Assembly: GCA_902775565.1 (NCBI GenBank)
Contig: CACYMP010000010.1
Coordinates: 1-64,000, forward strand
Source of the DNA: Oscillospiraceae bacterium
GTDB taxonomy: Bacteria; Bacillota; Clostridia; Saccharofermentanales; Saccharofermentanaceae
Direction: 5' to 3'
Length of the DNA: 64,000 nt
A program made the position numbers and the translations under genes. Position 1 is the stretch's first letter. The number at the start of each line of letters is the position of its first letter. A model generated the notes under the pieces. It did no database searches. It was not told where the DNA came from and saw nothing but the letters and a program-made list of their open reading frames with translations. Below, piece after piece: positions 16,098-25,400 of the stretch.

Positions 16098-16730
16098 CTA
16101 CAGCGCTTGTACAGTTTTTGCTATGATTTCGGCAAGTCCTTTATGACCTTGGGCATCCAGATGAAGTCCGTCTTCCTTTGACGGCTTTATATACTGCTTG
16201 GCATCGATAAAGCCGCAGCCGTGCTTATCGGCTACTTTCCTGTAGAATTCGGCAAGACGCCTGGATTTGTCGATCGCAGCCTCATCAAAAGAGCCTGCAA
16301 AAGGTCCCGTAAGGATATCCGTGCTTATCTCCGGCGGGGATACGACAAGGATCTTCGGGACATAACCCTGCTTTAAGTCCATAGTCTTTTCCGCTCTTAA
16401 GATTATCTCATTAAGACCTGCCGCTATCTCCTCAAGGGAAGCGTTATATACGGTCTTCATGTCGTTTGTTCCGAGCATTATGACAAGATAATCTACGGGC
16501 CTGTGCGTACAAAGAATGCCCTTGATGTAATCGATCCCGTTCTTCCAGTCATCGTTGGGATCGTCGAAGACAGTGGTCCTGCCGTTAAGCCCCTCTTCAA
16601 TGACCTTGTAGCCGTCACCTAAGAGCTTTTGCAGAAGGCATGTCCACCTTACCTCATCGGGAAGCCTTTCACCCGTTGCGGGATCGTGTCCGTATGTATT
16701 TGAATCGCCAAAACAAACAACTGATTTCAT
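16098..16730 (-). CDS. SGNH/GDSL-family hydrolase
   Basis: This 210-residue cytoplasmic-looking protein lacks a signal peptide. The four SGNH blocks are present: FGDSNTYG with the nucleophile Ser (residues 7-14), the Gly in GLNGRT, Asn in LGTNDM, and the Asp/His pair in DGLHLD near the C-terminus. The family includes esterases and arylesterases such as those acting on small acyl esters. It starts 3 bases after nadE with its AAAGGA site inside the end of nadE, so it is coupled to it. Natural substrate unknown; it differs from the secreted SGNH proteins at 44-47 kb. Confidence 0.85.
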   Translation of the reverse strand: MKSVVCFGDSNTYGHDPATGERLPDEVRWTCLLQKLLGDGYKVIEEGLNGRTTVFDDPNDDWKNGIDYIKGILCTHRPVDYLVIMLGTNDMKTVYNASLEEIAAGLNEIILRAEKTMDLKQGYVPKILVVSPPEISTDILTGPFAGSFDEAAIDKSRRLAEFYRKVADKHGCGFIDAKQYIKPSKEDGLHLDAQGHKGLAEIIAKTVQAL

Positions 16731-16733
16731 CTT

Positions 16734-18662
16734 TTATTCCTTTACCGTTTTGAGGTCTTCGAGCCAGATATTCCTTGATGCGTCGGAAGGCATCCTCCAG
16801 TCGCCTCTCGGAGAGAGTGTGACCGTACCGACCTTAGGTCCGTCAGGCAGGCAGGAACGCTTGAACTGCTGCGCGAAGAACCTTCTTATGAATGTCTCTT
16901 CCCACTTGTAGATAGTATCGTCGTCGTAAGAATCCTCAAACGCGATCTGCGCAAGGCGGTAGATCTTTGAAGGCGCAAAACCGCATCTGACAAAATAGTA
17001 TAAGAAGAAATCGTGGAGCTCGTAAGGTCCCACCTGCTCCTCGGTCTTCTGTGAGATCTGGCCGTCTTCCGTAGGTGGCAGAAGTTCGGGGCTGACGGGC
17101 GTCGCAACGATATCTTCAAGTGCCTTGGACAAAGGCTCGCTTATGGAAGCGGTACGCTCCGCCTCGTAGGAGACAAGGTGTCTTACAAGCGTCTTGGGGA
17201 TAGAAGCATTGACTCCGTACATAGACATATGGTCACCGTTGTAGGTCGCCCATCCGAGAGCAAGTTCGCTCAGATCGCCCGTTCCGACTACAAGTCCGTT
17301 CTCCTGGTTCGCAATATCCATAAGGATCTGCGTACGCTCTCTCGCCTGGGAATTCTCATATGTAATATCCTGAACGGCAGGGTCATGACCGATATCCTTG
17401 AAATGCTGTGTAACGGCATCGGAAATGCTTATCTCCTTCAGTGTGCAGCCGTATTCCTCGGCAAGTCTCATCGAATTGTTCTTTGTGCGCGATGTCGTTC
17501 CGAATCCGGGCATCGTAATGGCAATGATGCCGTCTCTCGGTATTCCGAGGCGGTCAAAAGCATGAACGGTAACGATAAGCGCCAAAGTAGAATCAAGACC
17601 TCCGGACAGTCCGATAACGGCTTTTCTGCAGCCGATCTTGGAAAGCCTTGTAAGAAGGCCTGCTGCCTGCATGTTAAGGATATCTTCGCACCTTTGTGCA
17701 AGATCCTTCCTGTCCTCGGGAACGAACGGCGTCTTCGCAATGTGACGCTCTAGCTCGATATCCGGGAATTCGCAGTCGAACTGAAGATTGTTGATATAGT
17801 CGTCGCCAGCGCTCTTCATCTTGAAGGTGTTCATTCTCTTGCGCTCGTTTGTAAGGCGTTCAATATCGATGTCACCGTAAATGATGCCGCCTTCGAACTT
17901 CCTGCTCTCAGATAGGATCTTGCCGTTCTCTGCGATGATGTTATGTCCTGCAAATACCATATCAGTAGTGGACTCACCAAGGCCTGCATCAGCGTATACA
18001 TAGGCAGACACGAGCTTTGCGCTCTGTGAGGCAACGAGGTTTCTTCTGAATTCCGCCTTACCGATAACCTCATCTGAGCATGAAAGATTGAATATGATCT
18101 GCGCGCCATGAGCAGCATAATTGACTGACGGGCTCTTAGGCACCCAAAGGTCCTCACATATCTCAACGGCAAATCTCACGCCCGAAGCCTCAAAAACGGC
18201 AGGACCGAAATCGATGGTCTCATCTTCTGCAAAGCCGTCCAGCATGAGCATTTCCTTGCCTTCGAAAGGCGTATAATAACGCATTTCGTAGAACTCGGAA
18301 TAGTTGGGTATGTTCTGTTTCGGAACCAGTCCGATGATATCGCCCTGATACATTACGGCAGCACAGTTATAGAGCTTTCCACCATACATTACGGGGAGTC
18401 CTGCTATGATGACCATATCAAGGTCGGAAGTCTTTGAAGCGATATTCAAAAGAGCCTGTTTTGCGGATTCAAGAAGCGCGGTCTGGAGGAACAGATCTCC
18501 GCATGTGTATCCCGTAATCGAAAGCTCAGGAAAAACCAATATTCCGCAGTCGTGTTCAGCTGCCTGTCTGGCTGCCTCGATGATCTTTGACGCATTGAAA
18601 GCCGTATCCGCAACCTTGACTTCAGGAGTCGCGGCGCCAACCCTGATAAAAGAATCAACCAT
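16734..18662 (-). CDS. nadE: Glutamine-dependent NAD+ synthetase
   Basis: This 642-residue two-domain enzyme converts nicotinic acid adenine dinucleotide to NAD+. The N-terminal nitrilase-type glutaminase has the Glu in FPELSITGY, the Lys in VPKQNIPNY and the nucleophile Cys in AVEICEDLW. The C-terminal NAD synthetase domain carries the PP-loop SGGLDSTLAL. Length matches the long, glutamine-using type. AAGGGAG precedes the ATG, and TATAAT (18694-18689) lies a short distance upstream, right after the rpsO terminator. With nadD-yqeK at 51.4 kb, the last two NAD steps are in this window. Confidence 0.95.
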   Translation of the reverse strand: MVDSFIRVGAATPEVKVADTAFNASKIIEAARQAAEHDCGILVFPELSITGYTCGDLFLQTALLESAKQALLNIASKTSDLDMVIIAGLPVMYGGKLYNCAAVMYQGDIIGLVPKQNIPNYSEFYEMRYYTPFEGKEMLMLDGFAEDETIDFGPAVFEASGVRFAVEICEDLWVPKSPSVNYAAHGAQIIFNLSCSDEVIGKAEFRRNLVASQSAKLVSAYVYADAGLGESTTDMVFAGHNIIAENGKILSESRKFEGGIIYGDIDIERLTNERKRMNTFKMKSAGDDYINNLQFDCEFPDIELERHIAKTPFVPEDRKDLAQRCEDILNMQAAGLLTRLSKIGCRKAVIGLSGGLDSTLALIVTVHAFDRLGIPRDGIIAITMPGFGTTSRTKNNSMRLAEEYGCTLKEISISDAVTQHFKDIGHDPAVQDITYENSQARERTQILMDIANQENGLVVGTGDLSELALGWATYNGDHMSMYGVNASIPKTLVRHLVSYEAERTASISEPLSKALEDIVATPVSPELLPPTEDGQISQKTEEQVGPYELHDFFLYYFVRCGFAPSKIYRLAQIAFEDSYDDDTIYKWEETFIRRFFAQQFKRSCLPDGPKVGTVTLSPRGDWRMPSDASRNIWLEDLKTVKE

Positions 18663-18694
18663 GGGGATCTCCCTTCGGATTTTTTCTGATTATA

Positions 18695-18724
18695 CAATAA
18701 AAAAGCGGTTCCGTAAGGAACCGC
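18695..18724 (-). terminator. Terminator of rpsO
   Basis: GCGGTTCC and GGAACCGC (18724-18717 with 18712-18705) form a tight stem with a TTAC loop, followed by TTTTTTATTG on the minus strand. Confidence 0.9.
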
Positions 18725-18747
18725 TCTCAAAATAATCTTTATCAAGA

Positions 18748-19014
18748 TTACTTTCTGATACCAAGCTTTGCGATAATTGCTCTGTAACGCTCGATATCGA
18801 TTGAAGCGAGGTAATCAAGGATGTTTCTTCTCTTACCAACCATCATGAGAAGGCCTCTTCTGCTGTGGTGGTCACCCTTGTGGGACTTAAGGTGTTCTGT
18901 GAGGTGGTTGATCCTGTAAGTAAGAAGTGCAACCTGAACCTCCGGAGAACCTGTATCACCCTCAGAGAGTGCATATTCCTTAATGATTGCCTGCTTGTCG
19001 AAAGATGCTGACAT
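18748..19014 (-). CDS. rpsO: Ribosomal protein S15
   Basis: This 88-residue small-subunit protein binds 16S rRNA at the central domain junction. It shows the family segments [33 protein letters not shown] and [10 protein letters not shown]. The ATG at 19014 follows AAAGGAGGAAAG, and the predicted product has the standard length; an upstream in-frame Met at 19077 is rejected. It has its own promoter and terminator, so it is monocistronic rather than joined to pnp as in many bacteria. The leader of about 80 bases could carry the S15 autoregulatory structure. Confidence 0.97.
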   Translation of the reverse strand: MSASFDKQAIIKEYALSEGDTGSPEVQVALLTYRINHLTEHLKSHKGDHHSRRGLLMMVGKRRNILDYLASIDIERYRAIIAKLGIRK

Positions 19015-19101
19015 ATATCTTTCCTCCTTTATGATAAATACGCCAAAATCAAAGTTAAGGGTCGGAGTCTTCCGCAAAACTGCGATTAAGGCAACTTGGT
19101 G

Positions 19102-19130
19102 ATAATACCATCAGTTAAAGGCTTTGTAAA
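19102..19130 (-). promoter_or_regulatory. Promoter of rpsO
   Basis: TTTACA (19130-19125), a 17-base spacer and TATTAT (19107-19102) on the minus strand. The leader to the ATG is about 80 bases and contains a small hairpin (CGCA..TGCG). Confidence 0.65.
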
Positions 19131-19150
19131 GCAAAAAAGCCCAAAATTTC

Positions 19151-19184
19151 ATAAAAAGCGGCTGCCTCACAAAAGACAGCCGCC
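19151..19184 (-). terminator. Terminator of hppA
   Basis: GCGGCTGTC (19183-19175) pairs with the facing GGCAGCCGC and is followed by TTTTTAT on the minus strand, 24 bases after the hppA stop. Confidence 0.85.
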
Positions 19185-19207
19185 TGATCACAAATCTTAT
19201 CTTAAGA

Positions 19208-21355
19208 TTACTTGAAGATGTGATATCTGCTGATGATAGGAGTAATTGTATTTGCAACTGTAGACATGAGCTTGATGAAGATGTCCAGAGCAACGCCTAC
19301 AACGTCCTTACGTGTATCACCGATCGTATCACCGGTTACAGCTGCCTTGTGGGCAGGAGAACCCTTGCCGTGACCTTCGAGCATACCCTGCTCGATGTAC
19401 TTCTTAGCGTTATCGAACGCACCGCCGGAGTTACCCATGAAGATAGCTCTCGGAATAGCAACGATCGTAGCACCAACGAGGATACCGCCTACGAACTCAG
19501 GTCCGAGGAGGAAGCCGCCGATTACAGGAATAAGGAGAGCGAGGACTGAAGGAATAACCATCCTGCGGATAGCTTCCTTAGCAGCCATTGCGATCATCAT
19601 GTTGTAGTCAGGCTTAGCCTTACCGTCAAGAACTTCCTGTGTCATCTGCTTGTCGCCGACGTCAGCCATGATCTTAGCTGCATCGATCGTGTTATCTGTA
19701 AGGATAGCGCTGAAGTATTCAACAAGAGCACCACCGAGGATACCGCCTGCTACTACGAAGAATGTAGCGAAGTTGAGTACCGGAACAGCTGCATCACCGG
19801 AGTAGCTTCCAACATAAGCCATGATGAGGGAAACTGTAGCGAATGCTGCAGAACCGATAGCGAAGCCCTTACCGATAGCTGCTGTTGTGTTACCAACTGC
19901 GTCGAGCTTATCTGTGATCTTACGGACATCAGGATCGAGGTGGCAAGCTTCTGCAAGACCGCCTGCGTTATCTGCGATAGGACCGAAAGCATCGATGGAA
20001 ACCGTAGCACCTACGAATGCGAGCATACCGAGAGCGGAGATCGCAATACCGTAAGAACCGCCGATGATACCGGAAACGATAAGAGCGATGATGATTACGA
20101 GTACAGGAAGAAGAACTGATCTTGAACCTACAGCGTCACCCTTTGTTACAACGAAAGCCTCACCTTCGGTGCACATTTCAGCGATCTTCTGTGTAGGCTT
20201 GTGATCTGTGGATGTGTAGTACTCAGTGATGATACCGATAGCGATACCGGAAACGATTCCCATGATCGAGGAGACCCAGGGAGAAGCCCAGCCAAGCTTA
20301 AACTCTGTATAGAGAGGTACATCCTTGAAGATGAAGTAAGAAGCAACACCGCCGAATACGATTGTGCATCCTGCGGAGATCCATGTTGAGAGGTCAAGCT
20401 CTTTTGACGGATTGTCACCCATCTTCTTGATGTTGGCAAGGCCAAGACCGATAAGGCATCCTACGAGGCCGCAGCCAGCGAGGATAACCGGGAAAAGAAC
20501 AGTTGCATTGAAAGTAGCATCTGTGATCTGTGTCTCACCCTCTGCAAGAGCTGTCTTGAAGAGAGTAACTGAGATCATGATGGAAGCGGACATTGTAGCA
20601 ACGAATGACTCAAGAAGGTCAGAGCAGTTGCCGGCGATATCGTTAACGTTATCACCGATGAAGTCTGCGATCGTGTTAGGGATTCTGGAGTCGTCCTCAG
20701 GAAGGTCATGTCTTAACTTACCGAGGATATCAGAAGAAATGTCTGCAGCCTTTGTGTAGTTACCGCCTGCAACACGGTTGAACATAGCAACGATGGAGCA
20801 GCCGAGTGAATATGTGGATATTCTCATGATGTAGGGGTTACATGTCAGTCCTGCGATGAGACCTTTGCTTGAAGCGTCATGCTGAACGCCGCCGAAGCAA
20901 AGGAGAACTGCAAGGAAACCAAGCATACCGAAGCCCTGAACAGCAAGTCCGGAAATGGAACCGCCGCAGAGAGCAACCTTAACGGTCTCTCCGATGGAAA
21001 GGCTCTCTCTTGCCTTGTTCGATGTACGAACGTTAGCATAAGTAGCGCTCTGCATACCGAGAACGCAAACGATAGAGCTCATCAAAGCGCCCATGAGGAA
21101 TGTGATACCGCTCGTCTTCTCAACAAAGAGTGTGAAGATAACGGCAACAACAGCCACAACGACGGTGATGCTCTTGTATTCCGTCTTAAGGAAGGTCTGC
21201 GCGCCGGAACGGATGATACCGGAAAGTTCGATCATCTCTGCTGTTCCTTCGGGCATCTTCTTAATACGGAAGTAGTTGACCGCAACGTAGATCAGTGCAA
21301 GCACTACTACGCCGAGAACAACCAACCAGGAAGATGTAAGTAAACTGGACAACAT
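19208..21355 (-). CDS. hppA: Membrane-bound ion-translocating pyrophosphatase (divergent type)
   Basis: This 715-residue integral membrane protein with about 16 spans couples PPi hydrolysis to H+ or Na+ export. Family segments include TKAAD, LPEDDSRIPNTIAD, GDNVNDIAG, TEYYTS, DAFGPIADNAGG and NSGGAFDNAKKYIE. GNTTAAIGKG has Ala where potassium-independent enzymes have Lys, pointing to the potassium-dependent lineage. Two motifs are unusual: the normally invariant DX7KXE reads D205-X7-K213-L-R215, and the C-terminal GDPFKDT-type motif reads GDTRKDV. It may belong to the divergent clostridial pyrophosphatases reported to be sodium-regulated proton pumps. It has its own promoter and terminator and fits with a PPi-based glycolysis. 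Confidence 0.92.
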   Translation of the reverse strand: MLSSLLTSSWLVVLGVVVLALIYVAVNYFRIKKMPEGTAEMIELSGIIRSGAQTFLKTEYKSITVVVAVVAVIFTLFVEKTSGITFLMGALMSSIVCVLGMQSATYANVRTSNKARESLSIGETVKVALCGGSISGLAVQGFGMLGFLAVLLCFGGVQHDASSKGLIAGLTCNPYIMRISTYSLGCSIVAMFNRVAGGNYTKAADISSDILGKLRHDLPEDDSRIPNTIADFIGDNVNDIAGNCSDLLESFVATMSASIMISVTLFKTALAEGETQITDATFNATVLFPVILAGCGLVGCLIGLGLANIKKMGDNPSKELDLSTWISAGCTIVFGGVASYFIFKDVPLYTEFKLGWASPWVSSIMGIVSGIAIGIITEYYTSTDHKPTQKIAEMCTEGEAFVVTKGDAVGSRSVLLPVLVIIIALIVSGIIGGSYGIAISALGMLAFVGATVSIDAFGPIADNAGGLAEACHLDPDVRKITDKLDAVGNTTAAIGKGFAIGSAAFATVSLIMAYVGSYSGDAAVPVLNFATFFVVAGGILGGALVEYFSAILTDNTIDAAKIMADVGDKQMTQEVLDGKAKPDYNMMIAMAAKEAIRRMVIPSVLALLIPVIGGFLLGPEFVGGILVGATIVAIPRAIFMGNSGGAFDNAKKYIEQGMLEGHGKGSPAHKAAVTGDTIGDTRKDVVGVALDIFIKLMSTVANTITPIISRYHIFK

Positions 21356-21445
21356 ATACCTTGGTCCCCTCTCATATAAAGATTTGATATGGTTTTGCGG
21401 GACATTCAGACATAAAAACCTACTGCCCCATTAAAAGCCCAAAGC

Positions 21446-21474
21446 ATTATACATATATTTAAAAGCTTTGGCAA
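21446..21474 (-). promoter_or_regulatory. Promoter of hppA
   Basis: TTGCCA (21474-21469), a 17-base spacer and a perfect TATAAT (21451-21446) on the minus strand. The leader is about 85 bases. Confidence 0.75.
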
Positions 21475-21517
21475 TCAAATTATTTAAAGAATTGTTTGAT
21501 TTTTTACGGATTTGATA

Positions 21518-22432
21518 TCACTCTTCGAGCAGCGAATCCACGAAGACTTCGGGGTCGAAATCCACAAGATCCTCAGCACTTTCGCCGAGTCCCGCAAGTA
21601 CGATCGGTTTGCCGCTCTGGTAAGCGACCGCGACAGCCACTCCGCCCTTTGCACTTCCGTCAAGCTTGGTGATACCGATATAGTCGATTCCCGTAACCTC
21701 GCCGAAGCTCTCAGCCTGGATAACGGCATTCTGTCCTGTCGTAGCATCGATAATAAGAACGGTCTTCACTTCCGCTTCAGGGGCTTCCCTTGCAATAATG
21801 CGGCGGATCTTTGCGAGCTCGTCCATGAGATTCTTCTTGTTATGAAGACGTCCTGCCGTATCAACGATAAGGATGTCAGCCTTTCTGGAAAGTGCGGCAT
21901 GAACCGAGTCAAATACGACGGCAGCGGGATCTGCTCCGTCAGAGCCCTGGGAAATGACAGTCGTTCCGGTCCTCTCCCCCCATGCCTTTAACTGGTCAAC
22001 AGCTGCCGCACGGAATGTGTCAGCAGCGCCCATGATGACCTTTTTGCCTTCATTCTTCCATCTTAATGCGAGCTTGCCCGAAGTCGTGGTCTTGCCGGTA
22101 CCGTTAACTCCGATCATGAGGATTATGTTGAGCTTGCCGGGAACGATCTCGAGAACGGATTTCTCGCCTAAGATCTCGGTCATCCTCTCCCTAACAGAAC
22201 CCAGAACAGCATCATGACTGTCATCACCGGTCTTCTTAATATTCTCTTTAACTCTGCCGATAATGTCCTCGGAAGCGGGAACACCGCAATCAGCCCTGAT
22301 CATGAGCTCTTCGAGTTCATCGAGCATATCCTCGTCGAAATGGCCTGTGCTTGCGGCGATCTTTGTAAAGCCGCCTGCGAAAAAGTTTCTGGTATTAGCA
22401 AGTCCTCTTTTGAAAACGTCAAGGATTCCCAT
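21518..22432 (-). CDS. ftsY: Signal recognition particle receptor FtsY
   Basis: This 304-residue SRP-family GTPase docks ribosome-SRP complexes at the membrane. It has a short N-terminal segment rather than a long acidic domain, the helical N domain, then the G domain: GVNGTGKTTT (P-loop, near residue 107), DTFRAAA, DTAGR and TKLDGSAKGG. AGLGE near the end is the closing-loop motif. The ATG overlaps the smc stop as TAATG, so translation is coupled to smc. The rnc-smc-ftsY order is conserved in many Bacillota. Confidence 0.97.
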   Translation of the reverse strand: MGILDVFKRGLANTRNFFAGGFTKIAASTGHFDEDMLDELEELMIRADCGVPASEDIIGRVKENIKKTGDDSHDAVLGSVRERMTEILGEKSVLEIVPGKLNIILMIGVNGTGKTTTSGKLALRWKNEGKKVIMGAADTFRAAAVDQLKAWGERTGTTVISQGSDGADPAAVVFDSVHAALSRKADILIVDTAGRLHNKKNLMDELAKIRRIIAREAPEAEVKTVLIIDATTGQNAVIQAESFGEVTGIDYIGITKLDGSAKGGVAVAVAYQSGKPIVLAGLGESAEDLVDFDPEVFVDSLLEE

Positions 22433-25400
22433 TATTTAAGCTCCATAGAAAGAATTTTCGAGACTCCGCGCTCAGCCATGGTTACACCATACATCTGATC
22501 GCAGGCCTCCATGGTTCCCTTACGGTGGGTAACCAGGATGAACTGCGACTTTTCAGAATGCCTTCTGACGAAGTCCGTGAAACGTGAAATGTTTACATCA
22601 TCCAAAGCAGCCTCGACCTCATCGAGAATGACGAAAGGCGAAGGTCTGAGCTCTAAGATAGCGAAAAGAAGTCCGATAGCCGTAAGGCATCTCTCACCGC
22701 CCGAGAGCAGAGACAAAGTCTGAAGCTTCTTTCCCGGCGGCTGTGCCTTGATATCGATATTGCATCCTAAGACATCTGTCTCGTCATCTAATATGATCTC
22801 TGCCGTACCGCCTCCGAAGAGATCCGTGAAGACTCTCTTGAAGTTCTCGTTTATGGTCCTGAAGTGCTCGGTAAACTCGGTCTTCATGCTCTCGGTCAGT
22901 TCTGCGATAACGTTTTCGAGGTCCTTCTTGGCTGCCTCGATGTCATCCTTCTGGCCGTTCATGAAGTCAAGGCGCTCGGAAAGCTCCCTGTATTCTTCAA
23001 GAGCATTAAGGTTAACAGTACCGAGCTGCCTGATCGTATTCTTGAGTGTTGCGATACGCTTGCTCTGCTCACCCGGTTTCTCAACCGGTTTGACGCCGTC
23101 CTTAATGTTGTCATACGTTACGGAATAGTCTTCCCAGAGCTTGTTCTTGTCTGCGTCTATCTCGTAGATATATTTGTCGTACTTGGCAACATGTGCGTTG
23201 AGCCTCTGCTCGAGCGAACTTATTATGTCTTTTGACTGCGCAAGCCTGTCGCCGAACGTGGACATTTCGGAAGCCAACTTGCTCCTCTCGGCATTCAGCT
23301 TGGCTATCTTCTCCTCGCTTACCTTCTCGAGCGCCAAAGTCTCATTGATCTCTTTATCGCAGACGTCGATCTCCCTTGAGATCTCCCCTGCTTTCTTGGT
23401 TATCTCCTTGACCTCGGCTTCGCCGTTCTTGATGCTGGTCTTAACCTCTTCGATCTGACCCTTGATATGCTCGGCAAGATCGATCGCACCGTTGCGCTCT
23501 GTTATCTTGCGCTCGGAAAGCGCTACCGCAGCAGCAAGCCTGTCGGTAAGCTCCTTCGTCTTATCGGCAAATGCCTTGGAACGTTCCTCTATCTCGGCAA
23601 CGCTGTCCTTATATTCCTCAAGATCGGATTCTATCTCCTTCTCGATGGTTTCGAGTTCTTCCATATCCTCGGTCATGCGAAGCTTATTGCCGGAGATCTC
23701 AAGGCTGTCCTTCTCGCACTTTTCAACTGCTTTCTTATTCTCGTCGGCCCTGTTCTCTGTATTGCGGTAATCGCCTTCAGCTTTGACTTCCTCAAGCTGG
23801 AAGAACTTGAGCTGTTCTGCAAGCTGGGCAAGTTCACGCTCCAAAGTGCCGATCTCATCGTCGATCTCCTGACGGCGCTCTTCTGAATCGGAGAGCTTTG
23901 CCTCTATCGAAGCAATGTTGGCAGAGATCTTCTCGATCTCCTTCTGTCTTCCTAAGATTCCGCCGCCTCTGTCGTTCTTTCTGAGGCTTCCGCCCGTAAG
24001 AGATCCGCCCGGATTGACCGAATCGCCTTCGAGCGTCATGACCTTGACGGAACGTCCGGTCTCATAAGCTATCTTTCTGGCATTATCGAGATTATCTGCA
24101 ACGATTATCCTTCCTAAGAGATTGGAAATGATATTGGTAAGGTCACGGTCGCACTTGACCAGATCCGAAGCGATTCCGATATAGCCCTTGATGCGCGAAG
24201 CCTGGTCCTTGACCTTGTCGTCGATCGGGCGTGCCTTGATGTTCTCGATAGGAAGGAATGTAACTCTTCCCAGATGCTTAGTCTTAAGAACATCGATAAG
24301 TTCTGCTGCATCCGCTTCGCTCTTAGTAACGACATTGTTGATAGCCGTTCCGAGAGCCGTCTCAATGGCCGTTGCATATTTCGCATCACTCTCGATGAGA
24401 TCGCCAACGATACCTACGATAAGGCTCTTTACGTGTTTGTTGGCTGATGCTTCATCGGAAAGCTTCCTTACTGATTCCTGATAGCCTTCCTTAAGGCGCT
24501 CCAAATCTTTGAGCGTCTTGAGTCTTGCTTCCTCTGCAGAAAGCTCTCTGTTGTATTTATCAAAAAACTGGTTTAACTCGACCTGTCTGCCGTGAGCCTT
24601 CTCAAGCTTCTTGTTGCGTTCTTCGATATCAGACTTGACCTCCGAAGTCTTTATCTTCATCTCGCGCCACTTGTCATCGGCTTCCTTGAGATGTTTTTCA
24701 AATTCCTTGCCGTTCTCGATAGCCGCAATGCGCTCTTCGGCAAGCTCTTTTACCCTGCCGTCGATCGAACCGATCTGTACCTTTAGCTCATCTATCCTTC
24801 TGCGTGTCTCATAGAGTTCGTCGGTCTTGGCCTTAACGCTTGCACCGACCTTGTCCATGTCCTTGTTCTGCTCTTCATACTGTTTCTGCGCAGCGTCTTT
24901 CTCTGAAGCGATCTTCTCGCTCTCTGCACGTGCATCATTGGCTTCCTGCAGGAGTTCTGCGGCATGCTCAGTCTTTTCCTTTAAGTCTGATTGGAGCTGC
25001 TCGATGCGCGAGAGCATGACTGTCTTGTCAGATTCAAATGTCGCGAGCTGGTCTTCGGTCTGCTTGAGTCTTTCAGCAGAGACCTTCTTCTCGGTAATGA
25101 GCTCATGCTCCTTTTCAGTAAGGTCAGACAATATCTGGCGCTCATCCTCGATCTTCTCATCAAGCTCTTCGCTTCTGTTAATGACTTGCTGATTGGTCTT
25201 TCGCAGTTCCTCGAACTTGTCCTGCTGCTCAGCGATCTCAGCTTCAAGAGTCTCCTTGAGAGTAGCGGAATCGCCCATTGCCTTCTCCGCCTCATTGATC
25301 CTATAGACCAGGAGCGAAGTCTCGAGTTCCTTCATCTCTTCGTAAGCGGCATTATACTGCTTGGCTTTTCCGGCCTGCTCTTCAAGAGGTCCCTTGCGCT

